This document shows, one piece after another, positions 1 through 5,837 of a DNA stretch of 5,837 bases (position 1 is its first letter; each line of letters starts with the position of its first letter). The notes beneath the pieces were generated by a model. The model ran no database searches and was not told the DNA's origin. It saw only the letters and a program-made list of their open reading frames with translations. Location of the stretch: positions 1 to 5,837 of the forward strand of contig CAYZEZ010000292.1 in NCBI GenBank assembly GCA_964477295.1. Direction: 5' to 3'. Source of the stretch: CAYZEZ01 sp964477295 (lineage in GTDB: Bacteria; Bacteroidota; Bacteroidia; Bacteroidales; SM23-62). A program made the translations under genes and the position numbers.

Positions 1-3000
1 CTGGATGTGGATGCAGGACTTCAAACAGTTCAGCTGGACGGGATCTCGGATGGAGGTGACGGTGGACAGACCATAACAGTTACGGCTGAAAGCGACAACA
101 CCGGGCTTATTCCATCCGTATCGGTTACATATAGTTCTCCGGATACTACGGGTAGCCTGAGTTTTACTCCGGCTGCCGGAATAATGGGTGAAGCGACGAT
201 TACCGTTACAGTGACCGATGACGGAATACTTGAGAATGAGAAGGTGACCTCTTTCAAGGTGGTGGTCATGGAGTTTGGTGGCACCGGATTTACCGATAAT
301 TTCGATTCGCTGGCCATTGATACTCTGTGGGATCTTACCAATCCCGATTACGGCCTGGTTCAGGCGGATGGCATCTTGCAGATCGGGGCAAGCAAAAATG
401 CAGGATGGGAAAGCTTCTCAAGGGATCTGGGCGGGTTCTACGATTTCTCGTCCAATCCTTACCTGAATGTTGATGTGAAGGGATCAAAACCCTTCTATTT
501 ACATGTATACCTGAAGGATATTAATGACAATACCTCCATGAAACAGGTGCGTGTTTTGCAATCGGATCGAATGATCACTGCATCATTTGATTTCACAGGT
601 GTAACAGGGATCGACCTCACCCGCATAACCGGTTTGGTATTCGCCTTCAATGGGGAAGCGCTTTCCTTCGATGCGGATGTATGGTTTGAACACCTCGTGG
701 CTGGCTCAGATGCGGATAACCTGGCCTATATGGCAGCAGTGCCTGACCTGACCTATTACATCAATTCGGGAAATCATACCATTTCTCTTACGGACATTAT
801 GAATGCATCAGCCATCAATGCCTCCATAAAAAACAATGTGATTGAGAATCCGGTGATATCTGTCATCACTTCCGGAAGAGCCACCTTCAGTTTTGATATG
901 ATCCCTGAATCGGTGGGAACAGATACGGTTGATATGACCGTCGTCGGCTCCGGTGATTATGGTGATCATCACATACAATTCACGGTAACCGCAGAGGAAA
1001 ATTTGCCCCCTGAAATTGATCCGGTTCCTGATATGGTAGTTGCAGTAGATGAGGAAATCACCGTTCAATTATCAGGCATAAATGATGGTAACCGGAACGA
1101 TGAACAGGATATTACGATCATTGCATCCAGCTCGGATCCGGTTGTAATCCCTGATCCTGTTACGGTTGAATACGATGATGGACCGTATGCCAGTTTAATT
1201 TTTACCGCCGCAGCGACTGGCCAGGCTATCATAACAGTTTCACTTAATGACGACGGGGGGGGTACGGATGACTCTTCTTCAGTTACATTTACAGTGGATG
1301 TCTTTACCAGCATCAATAATCCCCCGACGTTAGATCCCGTAACCAAACAGAATGTCTTCAATGATGCCGGTGAGATTACCTTACAACTTACGGGTATTAC
1401 CGATGGGGATGACGATTCGCAAAACCTGACCATTACGGTAGCCAGTTCGGTCGATACGATAGTCCCGAATCCTTTGGTGGTTGATTATACAGGCGGGGGG
1501 ACAGCTGATCTGAAATATACACCCGATACGGCCAATTCAGGGACCAGTACAATCTCCATAAAAATTGTGGATGACGGAGGCACTGGAGAAAATGACGGGA
1601 ACGATTCCCTGATTGTCTCCTTTGACATCGAAACCCGTAAACCTCCGCTAACGGGTTGGGTGGTACCCCTTGGAGAGGGCGATTTGCATGATTACTTCTC
1701 CGCAGAACAGGAAGGTATTGCCTGGTTTATATCATATGTAGATTCCAGTGATTTCAAAGCCCTCAAACTGGAGCTGATAAATAAGTGGGAGTTTGGAGGC
1801 CTGTGGATGGATATGCCGGCGGAGCTCGACCTGACGAATTATCCTTATATATCGTATGAGGTGTACCCGGTTGGCAGTACATTGACGAAAACCGTAGATG
1901 GTGTTACTGATCCCATCACGGATACTTACCACTGGAATTATTTTTACGATGTAAACGGAGACAGGAATATATTAAATTCAAACGATCATATGTATTCGGT
2001 TCAACCTGACCAGTGGACTACGATATCTTTTGATTACAGCGATCCGGGAGATATGCTGACCGGTGAAGGAGAAGAAATATTAAATGACCGTATCTCTGAT
2101 ATCCTCTTTAATCTCCACTGGAGAAAGGGGACGTGGCCCTTTACTGATATGTCAGGAACAATTTATTACCGGAATATACGGATTGGTGACCAGGCAATTA
2201 TACCGCCCAGGACACCTGTCTCTACCGTTGATAATGTCCCGGACCAGGCAGTATATTTAAACAGCGGGGATCACACCATACTGCTATCCGGTATATCGGA
2301 CGGGCAGGATAGTGTGAGTGTGGTAACCCTCTCTGCCGTGAGCAGCCGCACTTCAATTGTTCCTGATCCGGATGTTGGAGATATACAACCTGACGGCTCG
2401 GCTGTCCTGACCTATTCAGCAGGTGATAAATCAGGTTCATCAACGATTACAGTAACCATTTCGGCTGCAGGATCTGAAGACAAAATCATGAGATTTGATG
2501 TTGATATCGTCAGTGATGAAGTTTCCACTATGGCCAAGGTTAATATTGACAGGACATTGACATATCAGGTTATCGAGGGATTAGGCACATTCCAGAATGA
2601 GAAGCGATGGCTCGATCTGTATGCTACCGACCTGGGTGCATCTGCTATGAGGATTGGACTTATCGGTAACCAGATTGAACCGGTGAATGACAATAACGAT
2701 CCCGATGTATTGGATATGACTGCATTAAATTATAGTGCCTTTGACTGGGAATATTTCAGATTGGTAAAAGAAGCAGGTGTGGAGACATTTATTCTTACCT
2801 CCTGGAGCCCGCCTGCATGGATGAAAACCAACCTGTCTGAAGATTGGAAAGAACCCTATGCGGAATGGAATACAGAGACTGCTCTGAACAGGCTTGATTT
2901 CAATTATTACGATGAATTTGCCGAAAGCATGGTGGCTGTTGTTAAAATGTTCGAACAGGAATGTGGTATACATATTGAGGCCATTGGATTACAGAACGAA

Positions 3001-4344
3001 CCGGCATTTGACGAGCCGTATGCATCCGCCATCCTTGACCTTAAATGGTTTCCCGCACTTATTGAAGAGGTTGGGAAGAGATTTGAAAAGGAGGGGATCA
3101 CAACCCGCTTATTTATGCCTGAACAGGTAGTTGGCCAGAACAATAATTCAAATATTCAATACCTGGATGCCTTACAGCATAATACGGGTGCAAATCCTTA
3201 CTGCAACATCTTTGCTGTTCATGGATATGGGGAAGATGGCATAACAGCTGGTTCACCGACTTACAACGCATGGAACCAGATGTATAACCAGGCCCAGGAG
3301 GGTGACTATCCTAAAAAAGTATGGATGACAGAAACGCATATCGGATACGAGGGCTGGCCCAGTGCCATGTCTATGGCAGGGGCCGTTCATGGGGCTTTGT
3401 GGGCCGGAAATATTAGTTTATGGACAAACTGGTCTTTCGGGGATATGCAGCTTACCAAGAATGTTCCGAACTCGACTTTTTATACGAGTAAGAATTACTT
3501 TAAGTATATCCGTCCAGGGGCAGTCAGGTTAGAATCTTCTTCCACTCATAGTGACATTCTGGTAACAGCTTTCAAACATGAAGAAGACGGAACCTTCACG
3601 GTGGTAATGGTGAACAAGAACAATAAACCGATCTCTGTGGACCTGGCCGGTAATAACCTTCCGAATGTGTTCAGTGCTTACAGGACTTCCGAGTTTGAGA
3701 ATTTCATCGCGGTGGATTCGGTAAAAGGATCCATGTTCATTCTTCCTGCCAGCAGTGTTACCACACTGTATGCGACCGAAAACCCAGAGCTGACAATGAA
3801 TGATTTGCCGGATATGTTTTTGAAGGAAAATGACCCGGAACAAATTGTAACACTCGAAGGAATAAGTGACGGACTTGGAGGCATTGCCTCGCTGTCCCTT
3901 GCAGTTGAAACAACCGATCCGGCTCTGATTACCAATCTGAATGTATCTGATATTCAGCCTGATGGTGCATCCGAACTGGTCTTTACTCCGGGTACCGATT
4001 TGACCGGAACTGCCCGTGTGATCATCACTTTATCCGATGGTACAGAAGCCAGGCAGGTGTCATTCTATGTTGTGGTTCAATCAACGGTCCATGTCCCGGT
4101 AGAAGATACAAATACTTTGGATATATACCCAAATCCTGCAACAGATATGATTTATGTGAAAATTCCTGAACCAGGACTTGACAGGTTGGTCATTTCAGAC
4201 CTGGCAGGAAGGAAAATTATAGATACAACAATCGATGCAGAACAAATTGCCACGGTTAATACCGGATCAATGAAGGAAGGGCTATACATTATCATCTTAT
4301 CAAATGAGAAGGTTCAGTACCGGGCAAAGTTTATAATCGAGTAA
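1..4344 (+). CDS. Large modular secreted GH30-family glycoside hydrolase with Ig-like and jelly-roll modules and a T9SS sorting domain (5' end missing)
   Basis: The reading frame is open from base 1 to the TAA at 4342-4344, giving 1447 visible codons. The GTG at 7 is not a believable start, because it falls inside an Ig-like repeat and has no signal peptide, so the gene begins upstream. Modules by base position: Ig-like 1-270; jelly-roll 271-711; Ig-like 712-1002, 1003-1314 and 1315-1647; second jelly-roll 1648-2220; Ig-like 2221-2529; GH30 domain about 2530-3777; Ig-like 3778-4107; T9SS sorting domain 4108-4341. GH30 enzymes are retaining hydrolases. Here the likely acid/base is the Glu of LQNEP (2998-3000) and the likely nucleophile the Glu of MTETH (3331-3333), 111 residues apart, which suits the family. 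Other GH30 hallmarks are SWSPPAWMKTN and FAVHGYG. The protein is probably exported by Sec, moved across the outer membrane by T9SS, and anchored or released outside. The substrate cannot be read from the sequence; GH30 covers beta-glucosidase, beta-1,6-glucanase, xylanase and fucosidase activities. I see only two Cys, both in the catalytic domain. The family call is strong, the subfamily open. Confidence 0.93.
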   Translation: MDVDAGLQTVQLDGISDGGDGGQTITVTAESDNTGLIPSVSVTYSSPDTTGSLSFTPAAGIMGEATITVTVTDDGILENEKVTSFKVVVMEFGGTGFTDNFDSLAIDTLWDLTNPDYGLVQADGILQIGASKNAGWESFSRDLGGFYDFSSNPYLNVDVKGSKPFYLHVYLKDINDNTSMKQVRVLQSDRMITASFDFTGVTGIDLTRITGLVFAFNGEALSFDADVWFEHLVAGSDADNLAYMAAVPDLTYYINSGNHTISLTDIMNASAINASIKNNVIENPVISVITSGRATFSFDMIPESVGTDTVDMTVVGSGDYGDHHIQFTVTAEENLPPEIDPVPDMVVAVDEEITVQLSGINDGNRNDEQDITIIASSSDPVVIPDPVTVEYDDGPYASLIFTAAATGQAIITVSLNDDGGGTDDSSSVTFTVDVFTSINNPPTLDPVTKQNVFNDAGEITLQLTGITDGDDDSQNLTITVASSVDTIVPNPLVVDYTGGGTADLKYTPDTANSGTSTISIKIVDDGGTGENDGNDSLIVSFDIETRKPPLTGWVVPLGEGDLHDYFSAEQEGIAWFISYVDSSDFKALKLELINKWEFGGLWMDMPAELDLTNYPYISYEVYPVGSTLTKTVDGVTDPITDTYHWNYFYDVNGDRNILNSNDHMYSVQPDQWTTISFDYSDPGDMLTGEGEEILNDRISDILFNLHWRKGTWPFTDMSGTIYYRNIRIGDQAIIPPRTPVSTVDNVPDQAVYLNSGDHTILLSGISDGQDSVSVVTLSAVSSRTSIVPDPDVGDIQPDGSAVLTYSAGDKSGSSTITVTISAAGSEDKIMRFDVDIVSDEVSTMAKVNIDRTLTYQVIEGLGTFQNEKRWLDLYATDLGASAMRIGLIGNQIEPVNDNNDPDVLDMTALNYSAFDWEYFRLVKEAGVETFILTSWSPPAWMKTNLSEDWKEPYAEWNTETALNRLDFNYYDEFAESMVAVVKMFEQECGIHIEAIGLQNEPAFDEPYASAILDLKWFPALIEEVGKRFEKEGITTRLFMPEQVVGQNNNSNIQYLDALQHNTGANPYCNIFAVHGYGEDGITAGSPTYNAWNQMYNQAQEGDYPKKVWMTETHIGYEGWPSAMSMAGAVHGALWAGNISLWTNWSFGDMQLTKNVPNSTFYTSKNYFKYIRPGAVRLESSSTHSDILVTAFKHEEDGTFTVVMVNKNNKPISVDLAGNNLPNVFSAYRTSEFENFIAVDSVKGSMFILPASSVTTLYATENPELTMNDLPDMFLKENDPEQIVTLEGISDGLGGIASLSLAVETTDPALITNLNVSDIQPDGASELVFTPGTDLTGTARVIITLSDGTEARQVSFYVVVQSTVHVPVEDTNTLDIYPNPATDMIYVKIPEPGLDRLVISDLAGRKIIDTTIDAEQIATVNTGSMKEGLYIIILSNEKVQYRAKFIIE
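271..711 (+). other. First jelly-roll (carbohydrate-binding-like) module of the GH30 protein
   Basis: About 147 residues from EFGGTGFTDNFDS to the VAGSDA linker. The region has alternating beta-strand character and features common to galactose-binding-like modules: an early FTDNFDS and DLTNPDYG segment, LNVDVKGSKPFYLHVYLKD in the middle, and a closing strand with ITGLVFAFNG and ADVWFEHL. In this fold family the last strand often describes the bound ligand face. A carbohydrate-binding role is inferred from fold and context only; no ligand residues can be assigned and no numbered CBM family is claimed. Confidence 0.6.
1648..2220 (+). other. Second jelly-roll (carbohydrate-binding-like) module of the GH30 protein
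   Basis: About 191 residues inserted between Ig-like modules. Features are WFISYVDSSDFKALKLEL, the aromatic-rich WEFGGLWMDM, LDLTNYPYISYEVYP, a DVNGDRN segment that may bind calcium, QWTTISFDYSD, and a closing strand SGTIYYRNIRIGD. The pattern 'Pro-Tyr-Ile-Ser-Tyr-Glu-Val ... closing YYRNIRIGD' parallels the first jelly-roll module (PYLNVDVKG ... VWFEHL), so both are probably the same fold. The many exposed Trp and Tyr residues fit glycan binding, but the ligand is unknown. Confidence 0.6.
2530..3777 (+). other. GH30 catalytic domain with side beta-domain (within the first CDS)
   Basis: About 415 residues, the usual size of a GH30 (beta/alpha)8 barrel plus its side beta-sandwich. It opens with KVNIDRTLTYQVIEGLGTF, matching the strand that begins the side domain in this family. 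SAMRIGLIGNQ follows, then FILTSWSPPAWMKTN (strand 3 region), IEAIGLQNEP (strand 4, acid/base Glu), NIFAVHGYGEDG, and KKVWMTETH (strand 7, nucleophile Glu). The final part, from YFKYIRPGAVRLES to PASSVTTLYA, is the returning beta-domain, with the typical VVMVNKNNKPISVDL strand. The usual GFGG-like motif near the start is replaced by GLGTF. Motif recognition is by eye; the exact borders are estimates. Confidence 0.88.
4108..4341 (+). other. C-terminal T9SS type A sorting domain (within the first CDS)
   Basis: The last 78 residues match the Por secretion C-terminal domain pattern: LDIYPNPATD (YPNP at 4126-4137), then a strand ending in IYVKIPEPG, VISDLAGRKI, and the closing MKEGLYIIILSNEKVQYRAKFII. 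In known T9SS cargo this domain directs outer-membrane translocation and is usually cleaved by the sortase-like PorU, leaving the protein attached to a surface lipopolysaccharide or released. It is the best single clue that the organism belongs to the Bacteroidota. Confidence 0.93.
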
Positions 4345-4451
4345 AAAATGTCAGAAATTCAGTGAATAAATAGAATATTGTACTTTAATTTGCATACTCT
4401 TTGCCTTTTTAAGAAATATTGATTGTTTGAGTTGGCACTGAGTATCTGAAC

Positions 4452-4495
4452 CGTGTGAATCTATAAAGAATTTCGTGTGAATCTATAAAGAATTT
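4452..4495. repeat. Exact 22-bp tandem duplication
   Basis: Two identical 22-base units lie head to tail at 4452-4473 and 4474-4495. Each begins CGTGTGAATC and ends AAAGAATTT. The match stops abruptly at both outer edges, so there are exactly two copies. The period is close to two turns of the helix, so a protein binding both units would contact the same face of the DNA. The duplication lies 165 bases upstream of the next gene's ATG. It may be a paired regulator site or a simple replication-slippage product. Confidence 0.9.
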
Positions 4496-4574
4496 ATTAT
4501 AGTTTCCTGTTGAGTTACTGTATGGCTGGTTAAAATTATCTTAAATTTTACACAAAACTTTGATGGGATGAAAT

Positions 4575-4589
4575 TAAAATAGTATTTTA
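4575..4589. repeat. Short A+T inverted repeat (7-bp arms, 1-base centre)
   Basis: TAAAATA at 4575-4581 and TATTTTA at 4583-4589 form a perfect inverted repeat around G4582. It lies 70 bases upstream of the ATG of the second gene. An operator is possible, but the all-A/T arms in an A+T-rich spacer could arise by chance, and the RNA hairpin would be weak. Confidence 0.4.
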
Positions 4590-4597
4590 GTGTTCCG

Positions 4598-4611
4598 AAA
4601 TTTTAAAATTT
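4598..4611. repeat. 14-bp perfect A+T palindrome
   Basis: AAATTTTAAAATTT reads the same on both strands. It sits nine bases after the other A+T inverted repeat and about 50 bases before the second gene. It contains only A and T, so chance is a serious alternative to a binding site. Confidence 0.4.
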
Positions 4612-4659
4612 TCCATTTTTATTCTCTATTTATTAATTTTTTTTAAACTACTACTTATT

Positions 4660-4725
4660 ATGAGAAAAATCTACAAGCTTCTCTTTATTGGATTACTTTC
4701 TGCCTGGTGCATAGGTGGATATGGT
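4660..4725 (+). other. Sec signal peptide of the second CDS
   Basis: Residues 1-22 have a basic start (R2, K3, K6), a hydrophobic core from L7 to I18, and small residues G-Y-G before Q23. This is a standard signal peptidase I site in form. It fixes ATG 4660 as the real start and places the protein outside the cytoplasm. Confidence 0.85.
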
Positions 4726-5837
4726 CAGGAAGTGGTCTTTTCAGAGGACTTTGGTGGACCAGGTGAGCATAAAGCAGTTAATGCTTTGCTTAATCCGTAC
4801 ACGGACTGGGAGAATTCAACTCCCATTATGTTCTCTCATGGTGAAGGCGGAGTCTATATTGATGACGATTCTTCATCTCTCGGGGAATATACAAATGCAT
4901 CCGGGGATGGATACATTGTTATGCAAAGCGCTTATGCTACTGCACCAGAGAATGTTTACTACACATTCCAGATCGATGGCATAGATGCCACTGACCTGGA
5001 TAGTATGACATTATCCTTTGGTTTTTACAGCATGGCTGCTGCGGATGATGACGGTGAAAATCTGTCTGTCTACATGAGCAGCGGCGGAGACTGGGTAATG
5101 TTGACATCAACTTCTACCTTCCCTGCCCACAACGAATGGGGTTGGGTAACTTTTGGTGCGGATGATGTCATTCCCGGTACCAGTACCCTGAGCCTTAGGT
5201 TTAGGCACAACGGGACTGCTGATGCAGCTTTCTTTATCGATGATGTTACTATTGAAAGGCCGACGAGTATGGATGCTTCCATCTGGTCGATGTCTTTGGG
5301 TGCTGCTGAAAAGGCGGGTATGAAGATGGATTCTGCAGTGATTATGGCTGAAGTTATTTATGGAACAGATCTCTCCTCTTTGGAGCCTGTAATTAAAATT
5401 CATCCTGAAGCCGGAATCACTCCTTCAGGATTACAGGATTTCTCAGGCGGACCTGTTACCTATACTGTGACTGCAGAAGATGGCACGACCGTTGTTGACT
5501 GGGATGTCACCATCACAGAAGGTCCGGCACCGGATACAGCCAAATATGATATCGGCTTTGCGGCTGCTGATTCCAATTTTATCACTTATGTTACAAGTAC
5601 TTACAATGGAAGCGATACAATGGATGCCCAGTTTGAGGCTTACTACAAGACCTTTTACACCGATACCGCATTGCATGTATTCGTTCATGTGGAAGATTCC
5701 AACCTGGTTAACACCAATGAAGGCTTCGACCAGAATGACTACATAGATATTTTTGTCGACATGGATCAAAAGTTTCCCTATGTTGAAAACAAAGACAACG
5801 GAAGCTGGTGGAATACCTATGACAAGAACGATGCACA
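4660..5837 (+). CDS. Secreted multidomain protein with beta-sandwich, DUF5018-like and CBM9-like domains (3' end missing)
   Basis: The frame opens at ATG 4660 and stays open to the window edge (392 full codons, no stop). The start is supported by a signal peptide directly after it: basic MRKIYK, hydrophobic LLFIGLLSAWCI, and likely cleavage at GYG|QE near residue 22, as often seen in Bacteroidota. The Cys at residue 17 follows Trp, which does not fit a lipobox, so a lipoprotein is unlikely. There is no Shine-Dalgarno sequence; the leader is A/T-rich. Residues 24-201 are a beta-rich region starting VVFSEDFGG and closing AAFFIDDVTIERP, typical of jelly-roll modules. Residues 205-287 look like a small Ig-like DUF5018-type domain, with GLQDFSGGPVTYTVTAEDGT followed by WDVTITEG. 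Residues 294-392 begin a CBM9-like domain, with YYKTFYTDTALHVFVHVED and NDYIDIFVDMD. Extracellular glycan binding is inferred. A catalytic or sorting domain may follow outside the window, so the full function is unknown. Confidence 0.9.
   Translation, partial: MRKIYKLLFIGLLSAWCIGGYGQEVVFSEDFGGPGEHKAVNALLNPYTDWENSTPIMFSHGEGGVYIDDDSSSLGEYTNASGDGYIVMQSAYATAPENVYYTFQIDGIDATDLDSMTLSFGFYSMAAADDDGENLSVYMSSGGDWVMLTSTSTFPAHNEWGWVTFGADDVIPGTSTLSLRFRHNGTADAAFFIDDVTIERPTSMDASIWSMSLGAAEKAGMKMDSAVIMAEVIYGTDLSSLEPVIKIHPEAGITPSGLQDFSGGPVTYTVTAEDGTTVVDWDVTITEGPAPDTAKYDIGFAAADSNFITYVTSTYNGSDTMDAQFEAYYKTFYTDTALHVFVHVEDSNLVNTNEGFDQNDYIDIFVDMDQKFPYVENKDNGSWWNTYDKNDA

Larger units (their letters stand above)
19..4080 (+). 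repeat. Dispersed family of six Ig/cadherin-like protein repeats sharing a GISDG motif
   Basis: Six beta-sandwich repeats of roughly 95-110 residues occur in the first CDS. Five carry a G-I-[STN]-D-G motif after a hydrophobic strand, at 40-54, 1075-1089, 1393-1407, 2290-2304 and 3859-3873. The sixth (712-1002) has lost it: a DIMNAS sequence stands in its place, although its preceding strand YINSGNHTI (757-783) closely matches YLNSGDHTI (2254-2280) of another copy. A typical copy runs 'PD.....GD...V.L.GISDG', then an ITV strand, a VP.P..V.Y segment, a [LF].FTP or LTY strand, and a final ITV....DDG strand. Such repeats commonly act as spacers that hold a catalytic domain away from the cell surface. 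The interval given spans all copies and includes other modules between them. Confidence 0.82.
4345..4659. other. A+T-rich intergenic region, no gene
   Basis: These 315 bases between the two genes are much richer in A and T than the flanking coding DNA and have no credible reading frame on either strand. They contain the 22-bp tandem duplication (4452-4495) and two A+T palindromes (4575-4589, 4598-4611). I found no G+C-rich stem followed by a T-run, so no clear intrinsic terminator, and no clean match to the Bacteroidota promoter pattern (TTG, about 19 bases, TAnnTTTG). The length and composition suggest that the downstream gene has its own promoter here, but this is inference. Confidence 0.7.

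Noticed and set aside
7..9. GTG at 7 as the start codon of the first CDS.
   Set aside because: The frame is open upstream to base 1, the codon falls within an Ig-like repeat, and no signal peptide follows it although the protein has a secretion domain. It is an internal Val.
1065..1433. A minus-strand frame of 122 codons, and other minus-strand frames across the window.
   Set aside because: They are complements of the low-complexity, Asp/Thr/Val-rich repeat coding sequence and show no domain, signal or start context of their own.
4323..4410. GGCAAAG (4323-4329) and CTTTGCC (4399-4405) are complementary and the second is followed by five T, resembling a terminator.
   Set aside because: The arms are separated by 69 bases and the first lies inside the coding region before the stop codon. 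This is far too long a loop for an ordinary intrinsic terminator and is probably chance.
4555..4562. AAACTTTG, a one-mismatch match to the Bacteroidota -7 promoter element TAnnTTTG.
   Set aside because: No TTG element is found about 19 bases upstream. TACTCTTTG at 4395-4403 and TTAATTTG at 4385-4392 also fail on spacing or the -33 element.
4708..4710. Cys 17 of the second protein as a lipoprotein acylation site.
   Set aside because: The residues before it are L-S-A-W; the Trp directly before Cys does not fit the lipobox, while a normal signal peptidase I site (GYG|Q) follows shortly after.
4715..4984. An 89-codon + strand frame overlapping the second gene.
   Set aside because: It is out of frame with the signal peptide and domains that read from ATG 4660, and its translation shows no recognisable features. 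It is a shadow of the real gene.

Overview
The window looks like Bacteroidota (Bacteroidetes) chromosome, probably a free-living or marine/sediment polysaccharide degrader. The evidence is a C-terminal type IX secretion (T9SS type A) sorting domain on the first protein, a lipid-poor signal peptide ending just before a Gln on the second, no Shine-Dalgarno sequence at the visible start codon, and very A+T-rich intergenic DNA between moderate-G+C genes. I cannot name a genus from the sequence.

Layout: (1) 1-4344, + strand: the 3' part of a very large secreted glycoside hydrolase gene whose start lies upstream of the window. Its visible 1447 codons encode, in order, an Ig/cadherin-like module, a jelly-roll (carbohydrate-binding-like) module, three Ig-like modules, a second jelly-roll module, another Ig-like module, a GH30-type (beta/alpha)8 catalytic domain with its side beta-domain, one more Ig-like module and a T9SS sorting domain. 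(2) 4345-4659: a 315-base A+T-rich intergenic region holding an exact 22-bp tandem duplication and two short A+T palindromes, with no convincing promoter or terminator. (3) 4660 to the window end, + strand: the 5' part of a second secreted protein, with a signal peptide, an N-terminal beta-sandwich region, a small Ig-like domain resembling DUF5018-type modules, and the beginning of a CBM9-like (DOMON-fold) carbohydrate-binding domain.

Both genes encode extracellular or surface proteins built from beta-sandwich and glycan-binding modules and lie in the same direction, so the region reads as part of a polysaccharide-degradation locus. The first protein would be the hydrolase. The second would be a glycan-binding protein or another modular enzyme whose catalytic part is beyond the window. 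No SusC/SusD pair, regulator, RNA gene, mobile element or CRISPR array is visible. I do not see a clearly new biological system; the points most worth a second look are the GH30 protein's architecture, its divergent N-terminal motif and the intergenic tandem duplication.
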